From contig NZ_QZVQ01000006.1 of NCBI RefSeq assembly GCF_003660445.1, forward strand, positions 124,001 through 188,000: DNA of 64,000 nt. The letters are read 5' to 3'. Position 1 is the stretch's first letter; the number at the start of each line of letters is the position of its first letter. Origin of the DNA: Croceibacterium ferulae. GTDB lineage: Bacteria; Pseudomonadota; Alphaproteobacteria; Sphingomonadales; Sphingomonadaceae. This document shows positions 1 to 8,380 of this stretch, piece by piece. The notes beneath the pieces are model-generated. The model had not been told where the DNA came from. It saw nothing but the letters and a program-made list of their open reading frames with translations, and did not search any database. The translations under genes were made by a program, and so were the position numbers.

Positions 1-236
1 GTTTGCCGTCGCGGGCGCCGTTGCCGGAACCCCGGTGCGCTCTTGCCGCACCCTTTCACCCTTGCCTGTTGATGCTCGCACGAAGCGGGCACCCCATCGG
101 CGGTCTGCTCTCTGTGGCACTGTCCCTCACGCCGGTTGCCCGGCGCGGGCGGGCGTTACCCGCCACCCTTGTTTCGTGGAGCCCGGACTTTCCTCGACGC
201 ATCAGCGCCGCGGCTGCCCAGCCCCCTGGCGCCGCG
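1..236 (-). ncRNA. rnpB: RNase P RNA, 5' part (3' end outside window)
   Basis: This is the catalytic RNA of RNase P, which trims the 5' leader from pre-tRNAs. Read on the minus strand it has the conserved 5' block GAGGAAAGTCCGGGCTCC (positions 195 to 178) and the universal block ACAGAGAGCAGACCGCCG with GATGG (115 to 94). Further on it has the GGTGCGGCAAGAGCGCACCG hairpin (52 to 33), as in bacterial A-type RNase P RNAs. The 5' end is estimated from the GCCAGGGGGCTGGGCAGCC pairing region and may be off by some ten bases. About 150 to 180 nt at the 3' end, including the second strand of helix P4, should lie left of the window. It sits about 50 bp downstream of nrdA on the same strand. Confidence 0.93.
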
Positions 237-289
237 CTTTCAGCATGCGTGGCGGCAAAGGGCAAGGGCGACCGGTTGAAATCACGCGG

Positions 290-2251
290 CTACTGGCAGG
301 CGAGGCATTCCTCGTAATCGGTCTGCCCGTCCGCGCCGAGTTCGAACTTGGCGAGGTCGGGCGTGTTGTCCGCCTCCACCCCGCCGCTGCCGGCAAAACC
401 GGCGCGCTGCATGCTCTTGCTGCGCAGGTAGTAGAGCGACTTGATGCCCTTCTCCCACGCCTGGAAGTGCAGCATCATCAGGTCCCACTTGTCGACATCG
501 GCCGGGATGTAGAGGTTGAGGCTCTGCGCCTGGTCGATGTAGGGTGTGCGGTCGGCGGCGAATTCCAGCAGCCAGCGCTGATCGATCTCGAAGCTGGTCT
601 TGAAGGTGGCCTTTTCCTCCACGGTGAGGAAGTCGAGGTGCTGGATCGAGCCGTTCTTCTCCAGGATCGTGTTCCACACGGCCGCCGAGTCCTTGGACTT
701 GGCCTGCAGCAGGCGTTCCAGATAGGGGTTCTTGACCACGAAGCTGCCCGACAGCGTCTTGTGCGTGTAGATATTGGCCGGGATCGGTTCGATGCACGCG
801 CTGGTGCCGCCGCAGATGATGGAGATCGACGCGGTCGGCGCGATCGCCATCTTGCAGCTGAAGCGTTCCATCACGCCGACATCCTCGGCATCGGGGCAGG
901 GGCCGCGTTCCTTGGCCAGGAACATCGACGCCTCGTTCGCCTTGGCATTGATGTGCTGGAACATCTTGAGGTTCCAGGCCTTCGCCATCGCGCTTTCAAA
1001 AGCGATGTTCTTCTTCTGCAGGAAGGAGTGGAAGCCCATCACCCCCATGCCGACGCTGCGTTCGCGCATCGCGGAATAGCGAGCCCGGGCCATCTCTTCC
1101 GGCGCGCGGTCGATGTAATCCTGCAGCACGTTGTCGAGGAAGCGCATCACGTCCTCGATGAAGGTCTTGTCGCCCTGCCACTCGTCCCACGTCTCCAGGT
1201 TGAGCGAGGACAGGCAGCAGACCGCCGTGCGGTCGTTGCCCAGATGGTCGCGGCCGGTGGGCAGGGTGATCTCCGAACACAGGTTGGAGGTCGAGACCTT
1301 CAGGCCCAGCTCGCGATGGTGGCGCGGCATCATCCGGTTCACCGTGTCGGCGAACACGATATAGGGCTCGCCCGTCTGCAGGCGGGTTTCCACCAGCTTC
1401 TGGAACAGCGAACGGGCATGGACCGTGGCGCGGACGGAGCCGTCCTTGGGGCTCTTCAGGTCCCAGTCGGCGCCGGAGCGGACCGCTTCCATGAAATCGT
1501 CGGTCAGCAGCACGCCATGATGCAGGTTCAGCGCCTTGCGGTTGAAGTCGCCGCTCGGCTTGCGGATCTCCAGGAACTCCTCGATCTCCGGGTGGGAGAC
1601 GTCGAGATAGCAGGCGGCCGAACCGCGGCGCAGGCTGCCCTGGCTGATCGCCAGCGTCAGGCTGTCCATCACACGCACGAAGGGAATGATGCCGCTGGTC
1701 TTGCCGTTCAGACCGACCGGCTCCCCGATGCCGCGCACATTGCCCCAATAGGTGCCGATGCCGCCGCCGCGCGATGCCAGCCAGACATTCTCGTTCCAGG
1801 TGCCGACGATGCCTTCCAGGCTGTCTTCCACGCTGTTGAGATAGCAGCTGATCGGCAGGCCGCGCCCGGTGCCGCCATTGGACAGCACAGGGGTGGCGGG
1901 CATGAACCACAGCTTGGAGATGTAGTCGTACAGGCGGCGGGCATGCGCCTGGTCATCGGCATAGGCGTCGGCCACGCGGGCGAACAGGTCCTGGTAGGAT
2001 TCGCCGGGCAGCAGATAACGGTCGGTCAGCGTGTCCTTCCCGAATTCCGTCAGCAGCGCATCGCGCGACGGATCGGTCGGAATGGAGAAGCGACGCGCAT
2101 TGATCGTCTTGGAGTCCCCCGCCGGCTGGGAAGCCGCCGCTGCCGCCAGCGCGGCCGCTGCCATCGCCGCCGTGTCCGGCTTCTCCATCACTGCCGTATC
2201 GCTGTCGCTCTCGTGAGCCATGGCCGCCTCGTCGCTGTTTCTGAAATCCAT
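290..2251 (-). CDS. nrdA: Class I ribonucleotide reductase, alpha (large) subunit
   Basis: It reduces ribonucleoside diphosphates to deoxyribonucleotides for DNA synthesis, together with a beta subunit that is not in the window. It has 653 residues. Key residues are visible: Cys136 in PISCYL and one of Cys345/Cys346 in AVCCLSSL as the active-site thiol pair, the radical-site NLCSE motif (Asn323, Cys325, Glu327), and a C-terminal CxxC tail (Cys649, Cys652) for re-reduction. The first 45 residues are low complexity (Ala, Ser, Asp, Glu) and run straight into the RNR N-terminal fold, so no ATP-cone is present. The frame stays open far upstream, but that part is not protein-like. The ATG at 2251 has AGGA about 8 nt before it; ATG at 2221 is an alternative. 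nrdB is not adjacent; rnpB follows instead. Confidence 0.95.
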   Translation of the reverse strand: MDFRNSDEAAMAHESDSDTAVMEKPDTAAMAAAALAAAAASQPAGDSKTINARRFSIPTDPSRDALLTEFGKDTLTDRYLLPGESYQDLFARVADAYADDQAHARRLYDYISKLWFMPATPVLSNGGTGRGLPISCYLNSVEDSLEGIVGTWNENVWLASRGGGIGTYWGNVRGIGEPVGLNGKTSGIIPFVRVMDSLTLAISQGSLRRGSAACYLDVSHPEIEEFLEIRKPSGDFNRKALNLHHGVLLTDDFMEAVRSGADWDLKSPKDGSVRATVHARSLFQKLVETRLQTGEPYIVFADTVNRMMPRHHRELGLKVSTSNLCSEITLPTGRDHLGNDRTAVCCLSSLNLETWDEWQGDKTFIEDVMRFLDNVLQDYIDRAPEEMARARYSAMRERSVGMGVMGFHSFLQKKNIAFESAMAKAWNLKMFQHINAKANEASMFLAKERGPCPDAEDVGVMERFSCKMAIAPTASISIICGGTSACIEPIPANIYTHKTLSGSFVVKNPYLERLLQAKSKDSAAVWNTILEKNGSIQHLDFLTVEEKATFKTSFEIDQRWLLEFAADRTPYIDQAQSLNLYIPADVDKWDLMMLHFQAWEKGIKSLYYLRSKSMQRAGFAGSGGVEADNTPDLAKFELGADGQTDYEECLACQ

Positions 2252-2605
2252 CGCCGGCAAATCCTGTGCTGCAACCCAAGAATGGGCACCCGCACGATTC
2301 GGCTGGAGCATCCAACCTAACCCTTGCCGACACCCTGCGGGGAAAAACTTATCCCCGTTCTGTCCACCGGTCTGCGCCGCCATCTGGCGCGCTGACCACA
2401 ACCCCTTGTGGCCACGGCTGGATTGGGACGCAAGCTGTGGCTGTGAATATCTGAGCGCCGGCCAGGGTGTCTGGCGCGGGCAATACGGTGCGACGCGGCA
2501 GATTTGCGGCAATCGCGGCAGGCGCAAGCAGGCAAAAATATTTGTCGGGGCGAGTGTTCGGTCGCGTGCGTTCTGACGGCAGGAACGAAGCACGAGGAGC
2601 CAAGG
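2252..2605. promoter_or_regulatory. Intergenic control region between nrdA and the small acidic protein gene
   Basis: This 354-bp stretch separates two divergent genes and must hold both promoters. It has an A-rich patch at 2341-2356 (GGGGAAAAACTTATCCCC, an imperfect inverted repeat with a DnaA-box-like TTATCCCC) and an AT-rich patch around 2534-2544 (CAAAAATATTTG). I found no clear NrdR box pair and no convincing -35/-10 pair. No coding sequence is visible in either direction. Confidence 0.5.
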
Positions 2606-2821
2606 ATGCAACCCCCCAAGGTGAACAGCAAGCTGGGCGCGGACGAATTGGCGCGTGATGCGCGGCAGGCGGATATGGGCGCAGACCGGCTGACGGAAGA
2701 GGGCCACGATACCGATCTGCCAGCCAGCGAGGATGACGCGGATACCGATGTCGCGGGCGACATCGCGGACGCGCAGGAGAAGGTGGTCGATCGCGGCCTG
2801 ACCCGCCTGCCGCCGGGTTGA
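2606..2821 (+). CDS. Small acidic protein of unknown function
   Basis: I do not recognise this 71-residue protein. It is hydrophilic and very acidic in the middle ([18 protein letters not shown]), has no signal peptide or membrane segment, and is probably disordered with a short helix ([12 protein letters not shown]) near the end. The ATG at 2606 follows a strong GAGGAG ribosome site 7 nt upstream, which supports expression. It is divergent from nrdA and lies 31 bp before a UPF0060 gene, so it could share a transcript with that gene. No function can be given. Confidence 0.7.
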   Translation: MQPPKVNSKLGADELARDARQADMGADRLTEEGHDTDLPASEDDADTDVAGDIADAQEKVVDRGLTRLPPG

Positions 2822-2852
2822 ACGATCCTGGCTGGCGGCGCATCAGCGGAGC

Positions 2853-3176
2853 ATGAGCGCGCTGATCTACCTGTGTGCCGCGGTGGCGGAGATCGCCGGC
2901 TGCTTCGCCTTCTGGGCGTGGCTGCGGCTCGACCGGTCGGCGCTGTGGCTGGTGCCGGGCATCGCCAGCCTGTGCCTGTTCGCCTGGCTGCTCACGCTGG
3001 TGGAGGCGGAGCATGCAGGGCGGGCCTTCGCGGCCTATGGCGGGATCTACATCCTGTCGGCGCTGCTCTGGATGGCGCTGGTGGAAGGCGTGCGGCCGGA
3101 CCGGTGGGATGTGCTGGGCGGGGCGGTGTGTCTGGCCGGCGCGGCGATCATCCTGTGGGGACCGCGCGCGGCCTGA
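2853..3176 (+). CDS. UPF0060 (YnfA-like) small inner-membrane protein
   Basis: This is a 107-residue hydrophobic protein with four predicted membrane helices (about residues 3-25, 30-50, 60-78 and 85-103). The family-typical features are the [15 protein letters not shown] start, the AYGGIYI segment in helix 3 and the [12 protein letters not shown] loop. YnfA proteins resemble small multidrug transporters and have been linked to export of toxic compounds, but their substrate is not settled. The gene ends 13 bp before the end of the convergent nadB. Confidence 0.9.
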   Translation: MSALIYLCAAVAEIAGCFAFWAWLRLDRSALWLVPGIASLCLFAWLLTLVEAEHAGRAFAAYGGIYILSALLWMALVEGVRPDRWDVLGGAVCLAGAAIILWGPRAA

Positions 3177-3189
3177 TGGGCAGGGTGGC

Positions 3190-4794
3190 CTACGGCACCA
3201 GCACCGTGTCGATCGCCTCGGCATCGGTCTGCGGGTAGTCCAGCGTGTAATGCAGACCCCGGCTCTCGTGGCGGCGCAGGGCGGAGCGGACGATCAGGTC
3301 GGCGCATTGCAGCAGGTTGCGCAGTTCGATCAGGTCGGTGGTCACGCGGAAGTGACCGTAATAATCCTCCACCTCCTCCGTCAGCAGCTTGATGCGGTGC
3401 GCCGCGCGCTCCAGCCGCTTGGTGGTGCGCACGATGCCGACATAGTTCCACATGAACCGGCGGATCTCCGTCCAGTTCTGCTTGATGATCACCTCCTCGT
3501 CCGAATCGGTGACGCGGCTCTCGTCCCACGGGCGGATCGAGGGGGGAGCCTCGAAGCTGTGCCAGCGGGTGATGATGTCCTCCGCCGCGGCCTCCCCGAA
3601 CACGAAGCATTCCAGCAGCGAATTGCTGGCAAGGCGATTGGCGCCGTGCAGCCCGCTTTCGGTGCATTCGCCGGCGGCATAGAGGCCGGGCAGGTCGGTG
3701 CGGCCGGCCAGGTCCACCAGCACTCCGCCGCAGGTGTAATGCTGCGCCGGCACGACCGGGATCGGTTGCACCGTCATGTCGATGCCCAGGCCCGCCAGCT
3801 TTTCGTGGATGTTGGGGAAGTGCTCGCGCACGAACTCTGCCGGCATGTGGCTGATATCCAGATGCACGTAGTCGAGGCCGAAGCGCTTGATCTCCGCATC
3901 GATGGCGCGGGCCACCACGTCGCGCGGGGCCAGTTCCATGCGGTCCGGATCGTAGAATTCCATGAACCGCTTGCCGGTGCGCGGATTGATCAGCCGCCCG
4001 CCTTCGCCGCGCACCGCTTCCGTGATCAGGAAGTTCTTCACGTCCAGGTGGTACAGGCAGGTCGGGTGGAACTGCATCATCTCCATGTTGGAGACGCGTG
4101 CGCCCGCCCGCCAGGCCATGGCGATCCCGTCCCCCGTGGCGCCGCGCGGCGCGGTGGAGAACTGGTACACGCGGCCGGCCCCGCCACTCGCCAGGATGGT
4201 GGCGCGCGCGACATGCGCCTCCACCGCGCCGCTGGCGGCGTCCAGCGCATAGACGCCCCACACCCGGCCCGATCCGGAGTAGCGCGCCTCGTGCCGGCCG
4301 GTGATCAGGTCGATGCAGGTGCGGTCGGGCAGCAGGGTGATGTTGGGGTGGTCCTCCGCCGCCTTCAGCAGCGCGGCCTGCACCGCCCAGCCGGTGGCAT
4401 CCGCCACATGCACGATGCGGCGATGCGAATGGCCGCCCTCGCGCGTGAGGTGCAGCGCGCCGGCGAGGTCGTTGCTCTCCCGGTTGAACGGCACGCCCAG
4501 TTCGCGCAGCCGTTCGATCGCCTGGGGTGCCTGGGCGATGACGAACTCCACCGTCTCGCGCCGGTTCAGCCCCGCACCTGCCACCATGGTGTCGCGGACA
4601 TGGTTCTCGAACGTGTCGCCCGCATCCAGCACGGCGGCGATCCCGCCCTGCGCCCAGGCCGTGGAGCCGCTGGTGAGCGGTCCCTTGGCCAGAACGGTGA
4701 CGCGGCAATGATTGGCGAGCGACAGCGCCGCCGTCAGCCCCGCTGCGCCGGAGCCGATGATGAGGACGTCATGCTCGTGCCGGGTGCTTGTCAT
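3190..4794 (-). CDS. nadB: L-aspartate oxidase
   Basis: This FAD enzyme oxidises L-aspartate to iminoaspartate, the first step of de novo NAD synthesis. It has 534 residues, the normal family length. The dinucleotide-binding GSGAAG lies at residues 14-19. GSTAWAQGGIAAV follows, then the family signature AAGECTESGLHGANRLASNS. The C-terminal helical domain starts near residue 410. nadA and nadC are not neighbours here, so the pathway is split in this genome. It lies 60 bp downstream of the ABC ATPase gene on the same strand and could be read from that transcript. Confidence 0.95.
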   Translation of the reverse strand: MTSTRHEHDVLIIGSGAAGLTAALSLANHCRVTVLAKGPLTSGSTAWAQGGIAAVLDAGDTFENHVRDTMVAGAGLNRRETVEFVIAQAPQAIERLRELGVPFNRESNDLAGALHLTREGGHSHRRIVHVADATGWAVQAALLKAAEDHPNITLLPDRTCIDLITGRHEARYSGSGRVWGVYALDAASGAVEAHVARATILASGGAGRVYQFSTAPRGATGDGIAMAWRAGARVSNMEMMQFHPTCLYHLDVKNFLITEAVRGEGGRLINPRTGKRFMEFYDPDRMELAPRDVVARAIDAEIKRFGLDYVHLDISHMPAEFVREHFPNIHEKLAGLGIDMTVQPIPVVPAQHYTCGGVLVDLAGRTDLPGLYAAGECTESGLHGANRLASNSLLECFVFGEAAAEDIITRWHSFEAPPSIRPWDESRVTDSDEEVIIKQNWTEIRRFMWNYVGIVRTTKRLERAAHRIKLLTEEVEDYYGHFRVTTDLIELRNLLQCADLIVRSALRRHESRGLHYTLDYPQTDAEAIDTVLVP

Positions 4795-4854
4795 GGCGCC
4801 GGGTCATGGCGGCAGAGCGGGCAGTCCGCAAGCGGACGCTGGCCACTTGCCGCG

Positions 4855-5808
4855 CTACGCGGCCTGCTGCTGCATGGTCAGCTGCACGAAGACATCTTCC
4901 AGATCCGCCTCGCGCGTGGTCACGTCCTGGATGGTGTAGCCTTCGCGCTGGAGGATTGCGAGCACCTGCCCCGCGCTCATCCGGTCGCGATCATAGGTGA
5001 TTTCCAGCGTGCGCGGGTCGATCAGCACCGCCTTGGTCAGCAGCGGATCGCCCATGATCGCCTCCGCCGGAACGGTCAGGTCGCGTTCCAGCGTCACGCG
5101 CACGATCTTGTCGCGCGCCATCGCGATCAGTTCGCGCGTGGGCTGGTTGGTCACCAGCGTGCCGTGATTGATGATCGCGATGCGGTCGCACAGCTGCTCC
5201 GCTTCCTCCAGATAATGGGTGGTCAGCACCACCGTCACCCCCTGGCTGTTCAGATCGCCTACCAGCTCCCACAATTGCCGGCGCAGCTCCACATCGACGC
5301 CGGCGGTCGGCTCGTCCAGCACCAGGATGGGCGGGGCGTGGACCATCGCCTTGGCGATCAGCAGCCGGCGCTTCATCCCGCCCGACAGCGACCGGGCATA
5401 GGCATTGCGCTTGTCGTGCAGGTGCACCGCGCGCAGCAGCGCTTCCGACCGGCGCAGCGTTCTGGCCACACCATACATGCCGGCCTGGTTTTCCAGCACC
5501 TCGAACGGGGTGAAGAAGGGATCGAACACGATCTCCTGCGGGACGATGCCGATCGACAGCTTGGCATTGCGATGGTCGCGGTCGATGTCGTGGCCCCAGA
5601 TGCGCACGGTGCCGCCGGTCTTGTTCACCAGTCCCGCCATGATGTTGATCATGGTGGACTTGCCGGCGCCGTTCGGGCCCAGCAGGCCGAAGATGCCGCC
5701 ATTCGGCACATCCAGGCTTACGCCTTGCAGCGCATGCTTGACCGGCTGGTTCTTCTGCGCGGCATAGGTTTTCACCAGATCGCGGATTTCGATTGCGGCG
5801 TCGGACAT
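4855..5808 (-). CDS. ABC transporter ATP-binding protein
   Basis: This is a 317-residue ATPase of an ABC exporter of the DRA/CcmA (ABC-2) type. It has Walker A GPNGAGKST (44-52), the signature LSGGM (141-145), Walker B ILVLDEP (161-167) and the switch His in TTHYLEEAEQLCD. The C-terminal third (from about residue 220) is the accessory domain common in this family. The start is taken at ATG 5808 (MSDAAIEIRDLV); the frame continues upstream but without protein-like sequence. No permease gene is adjacent, so the partner and the substrate are unknown. Confidence 0.9.
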   Translation of the reverse strand: MSDAAIEIRDLVKTYAAQKNQPVKHALQGVSLDVPNGGIFGLLGPNGAGKSTMINIMAGLVNKTGGTVRIWGHDIDRDHRNAKLSIGIVPQEIVFDPFFTPFEVLENQAGMYGVARTLRRSEALLRAVHLHDKRNAYARSLSGGMKRRLLIAKAMVHAPPILVLDEPTAGVDVELRRQLWELVGDLNSQGVTVVLTTHYLEEAEQLCDRIAIINHGTLVTNQPTRELIAMARDKIVRVTLERDLTVPAEAIMGDPLLTKAVLIDPRTLEITYDRDRMSAGQVLAILQREGYTIQDVTTREADLEDVFVQLTMQQQAA

Positions 5809-5890
5809 GGCGGCGATGTGGCGGAGGCGGCCAGGTCTTGCAAGGTGGCGTGTCTTGCAAGGCGGCAGGCACCGGGATATGCGCGTCGGC

Positions 5891-6169
5891 ATGGACAACG
5901 CACCCGAGACAACGATCGTGGAAACCCGCCGCGTGTGGTGCGACGGTTCGGGCGACATCCGCTCCGGCCCGAATTTCCGCTCCGCCTCGCTCGGCCATCC
6001 GCGGGTCTACATGCAGATCGATGAGAAGGGCTTCGTCGATTGCGGCTATTGCGACCGCCGGTTCATCCTGGCGGACGGTCCGGCGCAGGAGCGTGACCGG
6101 CACGAAGTGGATCAGGGCGACATCACGGAAACCGGGCTGGGGCATGACGTGTCCCGCGTCGACCACTGA
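5891..6169 (+). CDS. CHCC-type zinc-finger protein (complex I accessory, NDUFS6-like)
   Basis: This is a short protein (92 residues from ATG 5891; ATG 5879 would add four) with the zf-CHCC pattern: Cys in RVWCDGSG, His in LGHPRVY, then CGYC. In mitochondria and alphaproteobacteria this domain belongs to a small accessory subunit needed for complex I assembly, and a Zn site is expected. The tail (about residues 60-92) is charged and probably disordered. It is divergent from the ABC ATPase gene, with 82 bp between them. The start is uncertain because neither ATG has a strong ribosome site (GGGA precedes 5879). Confidence 0.85.
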   Translation: MDNAPETTIVETRRVWCDGSGDIRSGPNFRSASLGHPRVYMQIDEKGFVDCGYCDRRFILADGPAQERDRHEVDQGDITETGLGHDVSRVDH

Positions 6170-6234
6170 ACAGGAAGGTCAGCACCGGTTCACGCAAGGG
6201 TCGCTAGGTCTTCGTGCATACGGAGACACGAATC

Positions 6235-6660
6235 ATGCGTTTCATTGTTTCGCTTGCGGCCGCCGCCTTGGCCAGCATCACAGTACCGGCCATCGCCGCG
6301 CAGGATGATGCCCCGCAGCCCACCACACGTGCCGAACGCAACCAGGCCCGGCTGGCCGAACGGCTGGAAGGCCGCACGGCCGGCGAGATGGTCAGCTGCG
6401 TCTATGCCCCCAACTCCAACCGGCTGGAGACGATCGAAGGTGTCGGCTTCGTGTATGACCGGGGCAACACCCTGTATGTCGCCCGCCCGCGTGATCCTTC
6501 GGTCCTGGGGCCGAACGACGTCGTGGTGGTGCGGCGGTTTTCCGGCGGGCAGCTGTGCCGGCAGGACCTGATGCAGACCGTCGACCGGCAAAGCGGCATG
6601 TTGAGCGGCATTGTAGCCATCGATGGTTTCGTGCCTTACACCAAGCCAGGTGACAACTGA
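6235..6660 (+). CDS. Secreted or periplasmic protein of unknown function
   Basis: This 141-residue protein begins with a clear Sec signal peptide (MRFIVSLAAAALASITVPAIAA, cut near residue 22). The ATG at 6235 has GGAG 9 nt upstream. The mature part has an Arg-rich helix (RAERNQARLAERLEGR), then a beta-rich segment with two Cys (MVSCVYAP and GGQLCRQD) that could form a disulfide in the periplasm. No family is recognised with confidence. Its end overlaps the start of the DUF924 gene, so the two are likely co-translated. Confidence 0.75.
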   Translation: MRFIVSLAAAALASITVPAIAAQDDAPQPTTRAERNQARLAERLEGRTAGEMVSCVYAPNSNRLETIEGVGFVYDRGNTLYVARPRDPSVLGPNDVVVVRRFSGGQLCRQDLMQTVDRQSGMLSGIVAIDGFVPYTKPGDN

Positions 6661-7231
6661 CACTCGACGCATTTCGAACACCGGAGCGCAGCGGCGCTGG
6701 GCGGCGGAACTGGAGCACTTCTGGTTCCGCCGCCTGAACCCCGGCCAGTGGTTCGCGCCTGACAAGGATGTGGATGCCGAGCTGCACCGCCGGTTCGCCC
6801 CTGATCTCGCCGCCCTGTGGACGCAAGGTCCGCCCAGCTTCCTGACCGATCCGCATACCGCACTCGCCGCGGTGCTGCTGTTCGACCAGGTGCCGCGCAA
6901 TCTGTTTCGCGGCACCGCGACCACCTTCGCCTTCGACCCGCTGGCGCAGCGGATCACCCATGGCGCGCTGGCGCGTGGTTTCGACCGGGCCTTGCGACCG
7001 GAACAGCGCGTGTTCCTGGCCATGCCCCTGATGCATAGTGAACAGATCGCGGACCAGCTGCGATCGGTCCGCTTCTTCACGCAGCTGGGCCTGCCCGCCA
7101 ATCGCGCCTTTGCCGTAGATCACTATCGCATGATCGCCCGCTTCGGTCGCTTTCCGCACCGGAACGCCGCGCTTGGTCGCACCAGCACGCCCGCAGAATG
7201 CCGCGCGGTGGAGCAGGGTTTCGCCTGGTAA
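6623..7231 (+). CDS. DUF924 family protein
   Basis: This is an all-helical protein of up to 202 residues. It carries the DUF924 hallmarks: the N-terminal ELEHFWF, then LLFDQVPRNLFRGTATTFAFD, MPLMHSEQ, and FAVDHYRMIARFGRFPHRN. The helical repeat fold resembles tetratricopeptide proteins and the function is unknown. Two starts are possible. ATG at 6623 overlaps the previous gene by 38 bp. GTG at 6650 overlaps it by 11 bp and fits the family length better, but neither has a good ribosome site. The family call is firm and the start is not. Confidence 0.88.
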   Translation: MVSCLTPSQVTTDTRRISNTGAQRRWAAELEHFWFRRLNPGQWFAPDKDVDAELHRRFAPDLAALWTQGPPSFLTDPHTALAAVLLFDQVPRNLFRGTATTFAFDPLAQRITHGALARGFDRALRPEQRVFLAMPLMHSEQIADQLRSVRFFTQLGLPANRAFAVDHYRMIARFGRFPHRNAALGRTSTPAECRAVEQGFAW

Positions 7232-7327
7232 AGGCCGCCGCCACTTAGGGGGCAGCAATGGCCAGGCATATCTGCTAGGGCGCCGATCGGCCGATCTGGC
7301 CGATCCCCTATCAGGAGCATTGCATAC

Positions 7328-7654
7328 ATGGCCGGTTTCAAGGCCCCCGACTTTCAGGACCGTGCCGCCGCTTCGCGTGCGGCCAAAGAAAGCGCGCTGG
7401 AAAAGCTGCGCACCAAGGCGCCGATCGATCCAGAAGAGCTGGCCCGCCAGCGCGAGATCGCCGCCGCCAAGGAAGCCGCCGCGGCGGAGAAGCGCGCTGC
7501 CCGCCAGCTGAAGCTGGCCGAGGAAAAGGCCGAGCGGCAGGCGAAGAAGGAAGCCGCGGCCATCGCCAACGCGCCCAAGCCGCAGAAGACGGCCGAGGAG
7601 CTGAAGGCTATCCGCGACGCGAAATATGCGGCGAGGAAAGCCCGCAAGAAGTGA
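7328..7654 (+). CDS. DUF6481-type Ala/Lys-rich coiled-coil protein
   Basis: This 108-residue protein is made almost wholly of Ala, Lys, Glu and Arg. After MAGFKAPDFQDR it forms one long predicted helix (about residues 12-80), then KPQKTAEELKAIRDAKYAARKARKK. It is strongly basic at the end, so it may bind nucleic acid or ribosomes, but this is only inference. AGGAG lies about 9 nt before the ATG. Its TGA overlaps the GTG start of the next gene (GTGA), so the two are probably translationally coupled. Confidence 0.8.
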   Translation: MAGFKAPDFQDRAAASRAAKESALEKLRTKAPIDPEELARQREIAAAKEAAAAEKRAARQLKLAEEKAERQAKKEAAAIANAPKPQKTAEELKAIRDAKYAARKARKK

Positions 7655-8322
7655 TCCCGCGCGAGGAGATCGGCGTAGCGGAGGTGCCCGGTGGCCCCCC
7701 GCTGCGGTTGGTCCGCCACGGGCGCGACTTCATCATCATGCTCGATCGCAACGAGCTGATGAGCAGCCGCATGAGCGGTTCGGAGGCGGCGCTCGGCACC
7801 ATGACGCTGGACCGCCTCGGCTCCCCGCCGGATGCACGGTTGCTGATCGGCGGCTACGGCATGGGCTTCACCCTGCGCGCCGTGCTCGCGCGGCTGGGTC
7901 CGAAGGGCAGGGCCGTCGTGGCCGAGCTGGTGCCCGGAATCATCGACTGGGCGCGCGGCCCGATGCAGGATCTTGCCGCCGGCTGCCTGGACGATCCCCG
8001 CGTCGCCTTGCGGATGAACGATGTGGGCTGGGAAATCGTCTCGGCCCGCGGCGAGTATGACGCCATTCTGCTGGACGTGGACAATGGCCCAGATGGGCTG
8101 ACCCGCCCGGCCAACAATGCGCTCTACACGCCTGACGGACTGCGCGCAGCCCGCCGGGCTTTGCGCCCCGGCGGCATTCTGGCGGTTTGGTCCGCCGGCA
8201 CCGACGACGCCTTTACCCGTCGCCTGAACAGCGCCGGCTTCGAGGTGGAGGAACGGCGCGTGCGCGCGCGGGAGAATGGCAAGGGGCCGCAGCATCATCT
8301 GTGGTTCGCGACTTCGCCTTAG
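7651..8322 (+). CDS. Spermidine synthase-like SAM-fold protein
   Basis: This is a 223-residue protein of the Rossmann methyltransferase fold, close to polyamine aminopropyltransferases. It shows a nucleotide-binding GGYGMGFTLRAVL loop (near 67-79), an acidic residue after strand 2 (VVAELVPGIIDWARG) and DAILLDVDNGPDG at the catalytic Asp position. It lacks the N-terminal beta domain of true spermidine synthases, so the substrate is unknown. The start is GTG 7651, overlapping the previous stop by 4 bp. Confidence 0.8.
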   Translation: MIPREEIGVAEVPGGPPLRLVRHGRDFIIMLDRNELMSSRMSGSEAALGTMTLDRLGSPPDARLLIGGYGMGFTLRAVLARLGPKGRAVVAELVPGIIDWARGPMQDLAAGCLDDPRVALRMNDVGWEIVSARGEYDAILLDVDNGPDGLTRPANNALYTPDGLRAARRALRPGGILAVWSAGTDDAFTRRLNSAGFEVEERRVRARENGKGPQHHLWFATSP

Positions 8323-8380
8323 CGACCGGCGCCTTGCCAGGCCCATGGGTTCGATACAACTGACCTGAACGAGCCGCATT

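Noticed and set aside
35-2320. Long open frame on the plus strand opposite nrdA
   Set aside because: It mirrors the nrdA codons in a GC-rich gene, has no family features and no ribosome site. It is a shadow.
2341-2460. Possible DnaA boxes (TTATCCCCG, TGTGGC repeats) and an NrdR box before nrdA
   Set aside because: Each differs from the consensus at two or more positions and no clear pair with the right spacing was found.
2875-6024. Very long plus-strand frame spanning UPF0060, nadB and the ABC gene
   Set aside because: It crosses three well supported genes in other frames and its translation is low-complexity. It is a shadow of high GC content.
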